Positions 45,622 to 58,362 are shown, counted from the first letter of the stretch. The stretch is 64,000 bases of DNA from Hysterangium stoloniferum (GCA_015178975.1 WHVD01000169.1:1-64000), one strand, 5' to 3'. The notes: a model not told the origin generated them from the sequence alone. Numbers and translations: made by a program.

Positions 45622-46286
45622 TGTTGAAATTTGTGATGAAACCACCCTTTTCCTAGGGGCAGTTCACCCATTTCCTCAATTTTTCACAGGAGGATGCTGA
45701 TTGTGGACCATGCTTTCTGAGGTTAATTGTAAGGTCGTGGTGTGACCTCACTCAACTGATGCAAACAGGACTAAGCTTTCTCTGTTCAAGTAGTAGTGGA
45801 AGGTGGAAAATACAAGTGGAAGCTTCTACTTTCTAGCTATGTTTCCTGAGGATTAATATATCTTTCACAGAACAATGAGGTGTCGATATCACAGACTGGA
45901 GAACAAAAAGATATGTTGAAAACAGAAGAACAAAGGGAAGTGGTCCTATCAAAGGACAAAGGGAATTCATTCAGGCAATAGAGGCTTGATCGAAAAGGAA
46001 CTGGTCCTGTTGAAGGACAAAGGAATTCATTTGAACAATAGAGGCCTGATCCGTAATGTGCCTGTGGTGCAGTGACTGATCAGTAATATATGCCTGTGGT
46101 AAGACAGCCATAATTACATTAATGCATGCCAGAACCAGTGTACACCTAAACTGGCATCCTACCTATCATGTCAGAAGGTGATTCACTAACTGACACATTG
46201 ATTGACAAACAAGTACTATTATTACAAGTCTATTACCCACTTGTAGATTGTGTGTTACAATAAGCCAACTCATACTATTTGTAATA
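45622..46286 (+). mobile_element. Solo LTR of the Copia-1 type with nested LTR
   Basis: TGTTGAAATTTG...TAATA with a perfect TSD TTGTG (45617-45621, 46287-46291). Without the nested insertion it is about 270 bp, like the Copia-1 LTR and 5447-5719. Confidence 0.85.
45728..46118 (+). mobile_element. Solo LTR, family L2, nested
   Basis: 391 bp, TGTAAGG...ATTACA, with TSD TTAAT (45723-45727, 46119-46123), inserted in the LTR at 45622-46286. It contains an internal duplicated segment (CTGGTCCTGTTGAAGGAC-like and GTGGTCCTATCAAAGGAC-like). Confidence 0.85.
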
Positions 46287-49015
46287 TTGTGCTACACATA
46301 TGTATCTCTAATATTCATAACACATGTATAAATTGTATGCCAATCATAACTACCCCTCAGTCCATTATACTCTACTGTTATACAGGACTGAGATATATAT
46401 TCTAGGGTCTTGATTTTCAACAGGTTATGGGCCCCAGTCATGCCAAATAATACAGATGACAAAACACTGTCCAATTGCGTTTTCAAGCTCGAGACCCTGT
46501 CATACTCATACCTAATCAAAACAATTCTCTGCACAGGTTCCATACTCATCTTTGAAATGTTCTTCGCCTCAACATTCTCTTCAGGGCTCATTGTTCTTGC
46601 ACATGGTGCTGATCACCACATTATTATCTGGTGATCCAGGGGTGTTTGTTGCATTTAAATCACCTCACATGTTGATACAGTATTGAAAATTCATGCTTGC
46701 CCTTCCAACCCGGATTTTATTGTGGTCTCCAACCAGCTTTGGCCAACAATATCTCAGGACTATTCCCCACCCATGCCTGATAAATCCAAGTGAGAAAGGA
46801 TCATCTCAATATTGCCTTTGATGCCCTTCAACCATTTACTCTTAACCTTTACTTTCTGCTTGATAGGCTTGTGTATTTATTGGAGGTCCCTAGCAATCTG
46901 TTTCCCCTTTCAATTCAACCCTGGATTTGACATCTCGAAGATTAAATAAATTCCATTTCAATCCTATTCAATCCCCATGTTGCATTACAAAAAAATGGAG
47001 CAATTGCCCTTTATCTTTCTTGAAAGCTCCCAACACTACCTGTGCCCTTTGAGCTCAGTGGATACATCATGGCAGATGGTCAATCTGGACCATCTGGGCA
47101 TCTCAGTGTTATTTTTGAATCCAGGATGTCAGCCTACAAAAAGTGATCCTTTGCAAGCCTCATTATCATCTCTATACCACTGTTGTAACATTCATACACA
47201 ATTTCAATGTTACAGCATTTCCTGCATCATTAATTCATCACACTTCTCCAGGCTCAAAGTGGATTAGCACCAACTAATATTTCCAGTTGATATCTCTTGC
47301 AGCCTTTGAAATGATATGGGATATGGGAGCAAATGTGTATCTATCTTATTCAACATTCACCCCAGTTTATGTCATGGGTCATCTCCCATTCCAACAAGAA
47401 ACTGCACATCAACTCTAAACAGCCTATCCCAATTATTGACTGGAGCAATCACAGCCACGACCACTCTCCACTGCTACAATTACCTTTCAAAGACCACATT
47501 CTTTACCATAGTTCAATTTAATTATTCAATGCAACTACATTATTTCCCTCCAACATCATTTTCACACATCCTACTGGCCCTTTTTTTAATAGAAGTATTC
47601 AATATATACCTCTCGAAAGTTGCTACAATTCCTCAACTACATATGTTGAGTATATAGCCATGTATACTGGAGAAGCAATATGACAGCCTCATTGGAACTA
47701 AGATATATTTCATCCACAAGGCCTTATGACCATTCTATGGATCGATAATCCATACACTTCCACTTGATTCAATAAGTTTCTGGAAGCTTTGTTTTACAAT
47801 TTCATTTTTGGCATTTCCTCTACTTTTACCATCACCAATCCATCCCTTGGTGATCTCCTCGACAAGTTGACAGTTTCACAACTTAATGGACCAATAATAT
47901 CCTCTCTTGTGCAAACCCAATTTATTCAATCAACTATGTGGCCTTCTAACTTACTGTAGGAAACTATACAATAGGAAAAGTAGAGCAGGTAGAAGGAGTA
48001 TTGAGAAAAAAACACCACACTATGGAAGAAAGTGGCCCCCTTTGTTTAGGTTTGCCATGTAATCGTGTCTGTCCATCCTTCAGCACACTCATCATATGTG
48101 CCATCATGTCAACCATCCTTCAACATCTCTTTAAACTTTTGATCTCTGAGTGAATTTTTGTGCCATTTAGCACCATCACCTCTGAGCAAATTTTTTGGCC
48201 ATCATTTCTGTTGGCTATACTTTTTTAGATCACTTTTTCCAATGTCTACTGCAACCACTCAAAGGGGAAATAGACCAAACCACCCCTGATTGGTCATTTC
48301 AGGGACAGGATTAATGACACATTTATAGGGTACAAACCCAAATTTCTTTTTTCCCAACATGTGACCACTTTGCTTTTGCAGGCATAATTGAGAGGCAATA
48401 ACATTGTGAGGAACAGGACCTTGTCACTATAATAGGGCAGAAAACTTCAAAATATTGCCTTACAGGTTTCTTTTAGACCAAATCCAACTCTGGAACACCG
48501 TCAATAACCTATCATTTGTTTTTATTACTTGCCTAACAGTTATGTCAGTCCTTATACAAGACTATGCAAGTCAAGGAGGAGAATTTTTAGTCCTACCTTA
48601 TGTGACTCAGTAAGCTGACAACTGCTATAAAATCTTAACAACCTATTTTATGTCTACATTTGTCTAACAGTCCTTCAATGCCTAGGCAAGTTGAGGAGGA
48701 GAATTTTAGTCCTACCTTATGCAACTCAGCAAGCATGCCTGGCCAATGACTGCTACATTTTTTTAGCAACCTGACAATGCAAATAAAAAGGGAAAATTCC
48801 ACTTTTATTATCATGACTACTTGTGAGGGGTACCACTCCTGGTGAGGAGACCTAGTAATCTGCCCTATTATATTTTCCTGATTTTCTTACATTTTTCTAC
48901 TATTTTTCAATTTAAGATATTCTTTCCTCGGTGCTCCGATGCTTACATCCTCAGTGATTAGACAGTTCCCAGGTGCAAATCATCCTAGCAAATATCGAAT
49001 GGCGTCTGGACCTCC
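46287..49015. other. No recognisable gene; CpG-poor decayed sequence
   Basis: 2.7 kb, C/T-rich on the plus strand in the middle, with no protein I can name. Probably an old element too mutated to classify. CpG dinucleotides reappear near 48920, where host-like sequence of copy C begins. Confidence 0.5.
48508..48770. repeat. Tandem duplication of about 130 bp
   Basis: Two diverged units, each with GGAGGAGAATTTT and AGTCCTACCTTATG. It may be the doubled promoter part of an LTR. Confidence 0.6.
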
Positions 49016-49386
49016 CCTCTTGTGACAGAGGAAACTTCAAGTCCTTTCCTTAGTATACACTCGAATGCTCTACCTGTGAACATTTTGCAAGTGACTCAAG
49101 GGCCTTCTTTTTCTGGACAGCGTAAAATTTTTGACCATAATATTGTAAGACTGGGAAGTCTCACGCGTATTTCAGAGACTGCAATCAATAAATACACCTG
49201 CTCCATCATTTGGCAGCCGATGTTATACATGTTATACTTCTGCTGAGCACATTTCATGAATTGCAACAACTTCGTGTCTATCATACCGTTATATCACTAA
49301 AATCAATAAGCAAATCTGAAATCCAATCTTTGATTCCCTTCATCCTTTGTCGTCGAAAGATAATCGGACTTCTCCTAAACCAGGTA

Positions 49387-51689
49387 TCAGTTCGTGAGAT
49401 CCATGATAACTTGATCCGCTATTACCTCTTCGCTCATAGCATTCCACCTTTTCTCTCTTTGCACATTCCGCCACTTGTAATAAAACCTCGTACCAGGATA
49501 CAAAACAAAGATGTTCACCGCGCATATGATTATCAAGTTGCGATTACCACGAACGTCTGGATTGATAATTTGTAAGTAATAAATAACTGTAAATGAAGAA
49601 GTTACAGACATCTGGGAGCGTCGTCGGCTCTATAGATATTGGCGTATACAATGGCTGATGCTTGCACAAACATATTGTACAGCGAGGCGTTTATCGTTCG
49701 GTTGGCAACACCGCCAGCATTTCGGGAGGCCCATGCAACCTCTAGACGATAGTGTAATACTGGTCGTTGAGAGGGGAGTCAAAGATATTTCAAAGACGTA
49801 CGAATAGCGTGCGTCTATTATATACGTCAATGAAATGTATGTGACAAGAACAAGTGGGCTCACGTAGGGGTAGGATAATAATACAGAAGCAACCGTCTGG
49901 ATTTAAAAGTTGACATGAGCTTGTATAATTTAGGTACCAAAAAGACTTACGTAGAATGTCCACGGATGGGGATGTGCAGGTAAGATGTATAACGCTATAA
50001 GGCAAGGGAGGACCCAAACATCTTGCATCGCCGCTACCAGTGAACGACTGTCAAAGACTTCGGAAAGTAGCGTGATGCCTATAAGAGTGAACAGTCCGGC
50101 AACAGTTGATGGAATCGTAAGAAGATTGATGTCCAATGTGGAAAATCTATCGAAAAACAATCGCTTAATGACAATCATTAGAGAATAGAGGAATATCTAC
50201 CTGAGGTTCTTCAGACTAAGGGTTAGATACTGGCTAGGCGGGCCAGACGGTAATCCGAACATCAATCCAAGTATGTAGATAGGGTAGAGATCAAAATTAA
50301 GTGCCCCTTTCCAGAGATCCTTCAGATTGAGCCCCTGTCGATTATGCATATCGGACTAGTTTCAAAAGAATCAGTCGGGGAAAAAATAGGATGAGGAGAG
50401 GACTGACTTTGGTGGGATCGTCCCGCAAAACTCTGTTCACCATGATCACTTCTTCTCTTTCTGTAAACCAACCTTTGGGTCTGAACCAGGCCTTACTCTG
50501 CGTGGGTGAGGGAGGCATTTGGAAGAAGGTGGCGACACCGATGGAAAGGGTAATAAGCCCTCTGAGGCGAGGATCATTAGAATGGGAAGGTTGAATCGTA
50601 GTTAGAAGAGCTACTCTATCAGGAAAAGCCAGCTAGAGATCAGGCATATCAGACGAAGCCCCTTACAAACATGTTCCAATGAATGAGATCACGTACCGCC
50701 ACCCCTCTTTCCCGTTTACACCTCTCATCCGTAGAATTCCAAAGGCAAGGAATGATCCTATCACAGTGCAGACATTCGATGAGCCCCAGAAATATGCCAG
50801 TCGAAGAGGAAGTTCAGTTTTTTTGTAGAAATCTGTCGCGCGTATACTTAGGTGCCAGTCAAAAAGGTATTCCAAGAGACTCACAACTGAGATATAAAAT
50901 AAGATCTGGAATAAATCCACCCTGGATAAACCCGAGCAATGCACGACAGACCAAAAAGGAGGTCCGTCCGCTTAGCCAAAACTGAGCGGAAGTGACGATG
51001 GACCATAAACACATTTGAATAGGAATCCAGCGATCCGGTCCAAGGCGTTTAGAGACGAGCTGAGACGGCAACTCTGCACACAAGAAGGACAGGCGAAATA
51101 CAGTGTTTCCAAGATTAAAGTCGTTGGTGGAAAGATTCAAATCTTTCAGAATGCCATCGCTATTTGCGTTAGAAAGGTTGTTCCGGTCAAGGTTCAGAGC
51201 AGAAAATGAAATCGCGGCCCAAAGCATTATACGCCAGTCTATCTTGCGTACGATCGTCTTTCGAGATAGGTTAGTTGAAGATCAAATTAAGGTAAGCTAA
51301 AAGCTCACCCGCTCGTCACGGTATGTCCATCTGGCCGACGGATCAAATCGATGTAGGTTTTCGTACTTAGAGGCCGGCTGAAAATGAGGGGCGAGTACAG
51401 GATCATCATAAACTGAAACCTGGAAACAAATAACGTGAGTCAAACTATCTATGCATGTTGTAGGTTTGTATACCTCGGTTGCAATGGCATCCAGATCCAC
51501 AGGTTTAAGCTTGTGCCTTCTAAATAACACATCGATAAATCTCGGTGCTTCCTTCGGAGTAAGATTTGCCTTCGCTACGATCTCGACGCTCTCGACGAAG
51601 GACCCGTCCTTCTGTATGGACCTGGGCGCGGACGGTATCGGGGAGACGTCAAGGTCCTCTGAGATTGTTACCGAAGCCGGGGAAGGCAT
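49387..51689 (-). CDS. MFS permease, allantoate-permease-like (Dal5/ACS family), copy C
   Basis: Third paralogue. The start chosen is MPSPAS at 51689, conserved in A and B, although an in-frame ATG exists at 51734. Exons 1-2 differ markedly from A/B ([16 protein letters not shown] versus [16 protein letters not shown], and a 4-residue deletion), while exon 3 onward is nearly identical. Splice sites and micro-exons are kept, so the gene appears intact (slightly shorter than 570 aa). The C-terminal region has its own changes ([16 protein letters not shown]). The membrane transport role is as for copy A; substrate unknown. The abrupt change in similarity at intron 2 suggests gene conversion. Confidence 0.85.
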
Positions 51690-51929
51690 CGCGCCTACCT
51701 GTTTACTGGCTCGACCTACTAAGGATAACCACACAACAGATAACAGGACCCAAGGGCCGCGTTTTATAATGATTGTGAATTATATTCTATTTTTGTCAAG
51801 AGGGGAAATTGATTGCGCAAGAGACCGACGCAGCACATCATCTTCTCTGGCAGTGGCGTTACCGTTTATGTCCAAACTACGGATAAGCCTGCACCGGAAC
51901 GTGAATCGACATCATCGGGAAATGACAGT

Positions 51930-51947
51930 CACGTGAAGTCAAGGCGG
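51930..51947 (-). promoter_or_regulatory. Conserved CACGTG block, copy C
   Basis: CACGTGAAGTCAAGG, 241 nt upstream of the start, an island of identity in a diverged promoter. Confidence 0.45.
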
Positions 51948-52364
51948 ATCTGATATATGGAGAAGACTGTAATTTGGTGTCTAAAGCACGCGAGATGGCG
52001 TGACATGGGGTGAGGTTTGTCTGTAATTTTGCAAAGGGCAACAACAGTATCATCGTGCCTTATGATACACTTTAGACAGTCATCATAATAATAATGTAGA
52101 GACTTTGGAAAATCTGCTCAGAGCTCATCCGAGTGAGCGGCTCGATAGATGTAAGTCAATACATCTGACATAGGGAAAACTGAGGTTGGGGATAGGGCAA
52201 TGGGGAGGTCTTGTACTAGGGGCCCCCTTTACAGAGACTGTCTCTTCAACATGTCACAGGAGTCACTTGTTGAATTTTGGGAATGTGGTATGTGAGCTGC
52301 AAGGAGCATGACTCTGCAGTGATACTAGTAAGCACCTAGTGAGCATATATAAGGATAAGATGTA

Positions 52365-52480
52365 TGTATATTGTAGTCCTTATCCATTTACAATGAGTTA
52401 ACTGTCACCTACTCAGATAAACGGAAAGTCATGCGGTCTAGGAACAGCACCACGAAAAATTCAACGTCACTGCCCTCTGC
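52365..52480. repeat. Short dispersed repeat shared with 22418-22530
   Basis: Shares CCTTATCCATTTACAA and GTCTAGGAACA. This copy keeps CpGs (ACGGAAAG, CACCACGAAA, AACGTCAC) that are changed in the other. Confidence 0.6.
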
Positions 52481-52497
52481 TTAGTAGCTACCCCCAC

Positions 52498-53095
52498 CAG
52501 CGATCGTCACGGCGCTATCTCCGGCGACGTCCCCCTGTGCAATACTGCCGCGCTCGTCGACGACGATGAGCTCATGTTCTAGCCTTCCAGAACGGCGCGC
52601 ACTCGGGACATTTCAGGATTTTGTATGACTGTTAATTAGTTAGTAAACTCTAGAAAAAATAATATGTATTTATTAGTTAGCTATATATTATATCGGTGAA
52701 AAAAATACCGTTATTGATACGACAAATATACAGACTAATTTCAGCAAAAACAATTGAGCCGTACTATCAATAATTGAACAGGAGCTGCTAACTATATTCC
52801 AGGTCCTTGTTTGACCTGCTCTATTGTTACAGTAAGTCCAGCTCCATCTTTATGTTGATATTTACAGTTTTAATGACGGATTTTTTAACCTTATAACATA
52901 TCACTAACTAATAAATACGTATTATGCTATCTAAAGTTTATTAACTAATGAAGAGTCGTATAGAATCCTAAAATGCGTCGGTGTGTCCGTCAGGAATACT
53001 AGAACACAAGATCATCGTCAACGACAAAGACGGCAGTATCTTATGGTCATATGGAGGACGGTGCCGGAGGTAGAGCGCCGTGACGATGGTTGATG
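52498..53095. repeat. Large imperfect inverted repeat
   Basis: Arms of roughly 220-235 bp (about 52498-52720 and 52860-53095) are reverse complements at perhaps 70-80 percent, with ends ATCGTCACGGCGCT. The spacer is about 140 bp. It could be a foldback or long-TIR non-autonomous transposon. No target duplication is clear. Confidence 0.7.
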
Positions 53096-53204
53096 TGACC
53101 AGAGGAGACGTCTCACGGCTTGAGGCTAGAAAATGCCTACTACATAGTATGAAAGTTTTAGAATTTCAGCTGATACAATTGGGACACCGTATCGATTCTT
53201 AACC

Positions 53205-53338
53205 CACTCACTCACTTGCCCGACGACCAGCGGGAAAGGCGGCCCTTCAAGGCTGACGGTACGCGAGGGTGTTTGTTCAGTTTGCGCACTGACACTTGAA
53301 AAGCCGCCCCTCCCGCTGGTCGTTGGGCAAGTGAGTGA
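53205..53338. repeat. Hairpin-forming inverted repeat (MITE-like)
   Basis: Arms CACTCACTTGCCCGACGACC...CCCTTCAAG and its near-perfect reverse complement, about 45 bp each, around a spacer of about 45 bp. Confidence 0.8.
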
Positions 53339-54288
53339 GCTAGTTTAGATTGCAGCCCTTTGGCAGCTTATCATCACTAATGATAATATGCAACAGAAGC
53401 ACCGGCTGTACTTCCTGATGTCACGCTTGTCGCAGAGCCTACAATCGGCTGTCACCTTCATCTCATCCCCTCTTCCTTATAAGCAGGCTGTGCTTTGTTA
53501 CGCATTGCTGCAGGCACTTTCCGCAATCTTTAACGAGATGTTGAAGACAACAGCAATCCCAGTGTTTAATGGGGGTTGCACCCTTAGGACAATACCGGCA
53601 ATGATACAGGTACCTGTGAGATTTATTACCGAGCTTCTCCCCCTGGCGGAAGTGGGAATCAAAGAAATTATTATCAAGTCTTCGTCCGCTTGGAGACATT
53701 ACGCGATATAGAATACTGACTCGTGACGTATATGGTGTCTGGTTCAGTAGTGCTGTGGCAACAACACTAGTACCACGGCGAAAAGCCAATCCCCAGACGC
53801 TCTGTGGGAACCATTTCTCTTCTCAGTCCGGTAAGAGTCCTAAACCTGAAAGCCTTTTAGATTTGGAGCGTTCTCCGGTGTCGTTTTATTCCCAAATATG
53901 ATGAAGACGCCCGATTACGTGGCCACCGAATTGTAATGAGCGACTATTTCTATTTTGGCTTGAAGATATATAATGTCACATGAGCACCGTCTGTCGGTGA
54001 ACTCCATCGTTCTTAGCTCTCTCATAACAACCCACTTCAACGGCAAGGCCTAGATTAAACGGATATTTTGCAATAGCTCGGTTTCTTATCCTTGACTAGC
54101 TTGACGCCTGAGAGGCATCAGTCTCAATTTCTCAAGTCATTCAAACCCCAAAAGATCAACAATCAGAGCATTTCAGCCGCTGTTCGAATCAACAGTTGGG
54201 GTTTGGTTGGTTTTAATCTGTGAGTCAGATAAGAAATCCTCGATTGTTTCGATAATCCATCGTTGCAAGATACTCAGTTAGTGTGTAG
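53339..54288. other. Intergenic, no gene supported
   Basis: A weak ORF at 53388-53711 (107 aa) has no recognisable motif and a similar-size ORF opposes it. Upstream region of the F-box gene. Confidence 0.4.
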
Positions 54289-56051
54289 ATGTGGTTAGAT
54301 ATGTCACACAGTCGGCTCTTACAGCTTCCCCAAGAAATCGTTGAGTTTATTGTTCTGAACATCATCAATGCCTCAGACCTACTTTCCCTTGGTCTGACGT
54401 GTCAAATATTTTCTCATTTTATATTCCCTCGACACCTTAAATATCACACTGTTAGCGCACCGATTAACCATTCGTCCATATGGCAGCATCTTATCCGGAG
54501 CCCCGCGTGTTGCCTCTATATTCGTAAGATAGAGGTGCTCGATGACAACAACAAATCATATACTAATCGTTTTGAGTTGGATGATATCTTGGATCAAGTC
54601 AATCGTACCCATACCGTCCACAGTACAACTGCTTTTCTATTTCAAGAGAGGCTGGTCATCCGTGCTTTACGAATGGTTAATAACCTTCGATCATTCACTT
54701 GGCTACGGAGGCGTCCGCCAACCGTATTTTGTGGAAAAGAAGACATATGGGGCGTCCTACGGCACAAGACATATCTTGAAGAGGTGAAACTACACGATTA
54801 TTCCCAATCTCACATCCCTCTCCTACTTGGGAACCTGAATGTTTCTCACTTCCCAGTGAGTCGCAGTGTCCAGCATGCCGAGTACTAAGTGGTGAAATGT
54901 ATCTGGCTACTTTTTATTAGATACCCACGACATTTTGTGGGTTGACAGCCTTTGACTTGACCATTTATTGCTCCAGCTATAAAGAACCTACGACGGCGAT
55001 ATTAGATACTATGGACTTCCTAGTTGTGAAATGTCCCAATCTTAATGCAGGTCTTCAGTTACATGACACGAACAACTCTACTCACGCCCTGTTTAGAGGC
55101 TTAGATTCATGATCACTACTTTCACGCCCCTCTCTACTTTAGTTATTGCCAAAATTGCTAACGGACGATGGCCAAATCTTCAGACTCTCGGGTTGACCCA
55201 TACCCGCAGCGCCTTGCATCCCAATTCCGACCTCGTAGCGCAATTTCTTGCCTTCCATTGTTCTCTGGTCTCCTTAGAGTGGACTTTTGTCCCTGATCCT
55301 AATGGTCTTAACAACCCAATCATTCTTACTCTCCCGATAAATTCTCTACCCTTTCTCGAAGCATTGTCCACAGAGAATTCTTTCTTGATGTCAATATTAA
55401 CCTCGCCGTGTACGCCGGTGAGGCCACTGAAGCGGCTTCTGGGAATGAAGTTGGGTGGTGACACATGGACCTTCGACTCTGACATCGCCAAACTCCTCAA
55501 TATTGACAAATACACTTTGAAGACTGTAAAGATAGCAGGAATGGAAAGTCTAAACGACCTTTCACGGTTGGCTGCATCATTTCCCAATATAGAACATCTC
55601 GATCTGTACAGCGTTAAAACCGAATATGACCTTTGGGATATAGACACGTCCAGTTTCCGTAAACCACTCAAGGTATGGAACTTCAGTCTGGCTGAAAGGC
55701 TTGAATTAACGGAAATGGATTTAAAGGCAGAATGGGCAATGGCACTAAGTCATTTCCTCAACTTGAGGGTAGTTGTGGGGATCAATTTCCTCCCGGACAA
55801 TAAGCCTGAAGACCAAGAGGAACAGGAGAACAGAATCAGAGGATTGGCTGCTCTGCTGCCGCGCTTGGAATGTTTTGGCCATTTCATTTCTGGTGGCCCC
55901 ATCGAAATACTACGAAATGAAGGCAAAGAAGTCACCTGGCGAAAGAGTGATTCTCACTTCGTTGCTAGCTTCCGGTTAGGTATGCTACTGTTTCTGAGTT
56001 CACCTTCTTGTTTGACTGACTATATTTCCACATCAAGCTTCCACACTGTGA
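54289..56051 (+). CDS. F-box protein with C-terminal leucine-rich-like region
   Basis: The N-terminus has a canonical fungal F-box (LPQEIVEFIVLNIINASDLL, residues about 11-50), which recruits Skp1 of an SCF ubiquitin ligase. The rest resembles the divergent leucine-rich part of agaricomycete F-box proteins, which picks the substrate. Exon 1 is 54289-54855. An intron 54856-54920 (GTGAGT...TTATTAG) leads to a frame at 54921 (IPTTFCGLTAFDL). A second intron must end at TTTAG 55096; its 5' site is uncertain (GTGAAA in that exon is possible). Exon 3 runs 55097-55979, and intron 55980-56037 (GTATGC...CAAG) gives a short tail ending in TGA at 56049. Substrate unknown. Confidence 0.75.
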
Positions 56052-56789
56052 AGAAATGCCATACGTCTCTGTGGGCATTCAAAGGTTTATTTGCCAAAGG
56101 TCCAGTGGGCACAGCCAATCGCGATTAGCGGAACTCAGTGTAAGCCTGGCGTCCCAAGCATACTACAGCGGACCTTTAACTACGTTAGATAAGCAGACCT
56201 TTTTTCCTGTACTCCTGTTGTACCTGTTCTGTTCTGAACAATATAGTGTGGTCCTCTCAACTTGCATGACCCGCGGACACCCAGTGAGGCTGATTGACGG
56301 ACAACCTTACACTCAGTCTCCCAAATGCTTCAAATTCGTCTCTTTATTTCTGTTTGTTAATATGCAATTCTAGTACACAAGGCTCATATCCAAAAAACAT
56401 TTGAAATAAAGTTATCTCCATGTTGTTTGCCACATTTCCTGTTGGCATAGATGGTCCATCATAATCACCAGCCTACTTCCCCCCATAAAAAAAGGTTTTT
56501 TATTGGTGCTGTGCCAGCATATTGACCTAACTAAGTATGAGACTAAGCGAGGTAGAAGATGTAGTTTTCAAATATCCAATCCAAAGTATAGTGATGTGCT
56601 CATGTAAGTCTTGTGTGGGAGTTTGTCATCCGCCCTACCTAGTCAAGTTACATATCCCACTCTTTTAAGTGACACTTCTATCCATAAATTACTCACTTTT
56701 TCTTGGAAACTGCACCTCATAAACATGATCGACCAAACCCCTGGAATACGATTTACGTATCGAAACCTCCATTTACATAATCTACATTA
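56052..56789. other. Intergenic, no gene seen
   Basis: Contains AATAAA-type signals near 56405. Presumed terminator of the F-box gene and promoter of the Nudix gene. Confidence 0.5.
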
Positions 56790-57609
56790 ATGTCTAATCT
56801 CCCGCCCAATCTGACTGGGACTGTAAAGGAGGTGGTGGTATCTGGCTCACACCCTGCGCACAGTGAGGATTGGTTACCAATCGAGTCGATCAAGTTATAC
56901 ACGAATGCTTTCATCTGGAATGACCAAACGGGGAAGGTATGCGCCTGCGACACTGACGTCTCCCGATATTCTGGAAACTGAATCTGAGATCTGAAACAGA
57001 TATTGCTTGGGTATAAGAAACGAGGTTTTGGCGTTGGACTGTGAGATGACTCCTTTAGTTGGAATCGACTGGGTCGATTAATGAAATGAAGGTTCAATGG
57101 TTTTGGCGGGAAAGTGGAACCAGGAGAAACGTCAATTGATGCGGCTGTTCGGGAATTGAAGGTAAGTAGTACATTCGCGTGATGTAATCTATGCTCATCG
57201 ACGCCCAGGAGGAAGCCGGAATCGACGCAGTACTGATACCATGCGGGACACTACTCTTTTACGAAAAAAACCAGCCCTGGGCACATCTTGTCGAGGTATT
57301 CTATTCTAACCAATACGAAGGCACAATAACAGAGTGAGTGATGCGTTATCTCTCACTTCGTCGTACTTAGTGAATCTCAGATCAGAGGAGATGCGTCCGG
57401 AATGGTTTTCACTTCCGCCTGAGCTATATACAAATACCCATAGAAACGATCCCCCGTTCCCTTTTGGACAAATGTGGTCTGATGTGAGACTATGGCTACC
57501 TTTGATGATCACGCGCAGGAAATTTATTGGCCGAGTGGATTTCGCAAAAATAACGGAGGAGTCGAAAAACGCGGATAGGGTGAAATGGTGGATTGCGACG
57601 GTAGACTAA
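56790..57609 (+). CDS. Nudix hydrolase, MTH1/NUDT1-like (8-oxo-dGTPase type)
   Basis: Hydrolyses oxidised purine nucleoside triphosphates to monophosphates if it acts like NUDT1, keeping 8-oxoguanine out of DNA; cytosol and mitochondria in the family. Exons 56790-56936, 57000-57040, 57092-57161, 57209-57333 and 57381-57609 sum to 612 nt (203 aa). The Nudix box is complete across exons 3-4: GKVEPGE, then REL, then KEEAGI (G-x5-E-x7-RE-x-x-EE-x-G). The flanking NGFGG before the box, ESEEMRPEWF after it and the MWSD...LPLMITRRKF tail match the MTH1 pattern (ESDEMRPCWF, MWPDD). An N-terminal extension of about 30 residues is longer than in human MTH1. The substrate is inferred from similarity only. 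Confidence 0.88.
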
Positions 57610-57657
57610 TCGCGACCAGTGTTTATTTACTACGCCATTGACTAATTATCTCCCCCT

Positions 57658-58362
57658 CTATCCACATGTGTGCCAGTATATAGGCCACCAATAATCTATA
57701 TCGCGAGTTCTTGTAAATGTCGCTGAACCACGGCTTACTCGCGAAGTCTTACCCAAGACCAGGGAATTTAGCAAGAAGCGAACTCTCCTATAGAGGTACG
57801 GTGCGATCATTTCGACTATGTATTCAAAATTAGTCTGGAGACAATGCACGACAACTTTGTGCCCATGACCAGTGGAGGTGATGTATCTAACGATTTTCAC
57901 TGACCTTTGCGGACAGTCGTCGGAAATTGGTTTTGTCAATGGGCGCCAGGGGTAGATAAGGAAGAATCTTCGAACATATGACATACATTCGTACAATCTT
58001 GAAGTAAGAGGAAGAAAACTCCAAGCCTCCAGCAGTCAACCCATAGATGGCACCTCTCGCGCTACCTAAAGGGTGGCTACGTTGTTGAATATGTCATTCG
58101 TTGGAGACGGCCTGAAAGACCTCAGGTTGTCTACACCCTAAAAGCCAATATTTAGATTCCTGTTTTCGCTTTCGCTTACCCATTTTCTTGATCGAACACT
58201 GAGACCCAGTGGAGATTCACAAGTTCCGTTGATTAGCCGAGGTGGAAGCGAAGCTGTTGAACTGGCTGGTACATTGTCCTTTACTTGGATATATGAATTA
58301 ATAAAAGGTAGAATGATTGGCAATACGTGAGATTTTTTCATTAGCATTGAATGAATTTTCAA
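57658..58362 (-). CDS. Hypothetical gene, weakly supported
   Basis: Two minus-strand open stretches, 58362-58138 (74 aa) and 57996-57658 (112 aa), have reasonable composition. The second contains PYLYRRVRFLL, a pattern seen in fungal F-box-like proteins. A linking intron cannot be placed with certainty. It converges on the Nudix gene. It may be a decayed F-box-like gene. Confidence 0.2.

Noticed and set aside
46977..47267. 96-aa ORF and neighbours at 46.9-47.7 kb as genes
   Set aside because: No domain, biased composition, no supporting splice structure, and CpG-poor decayed context.
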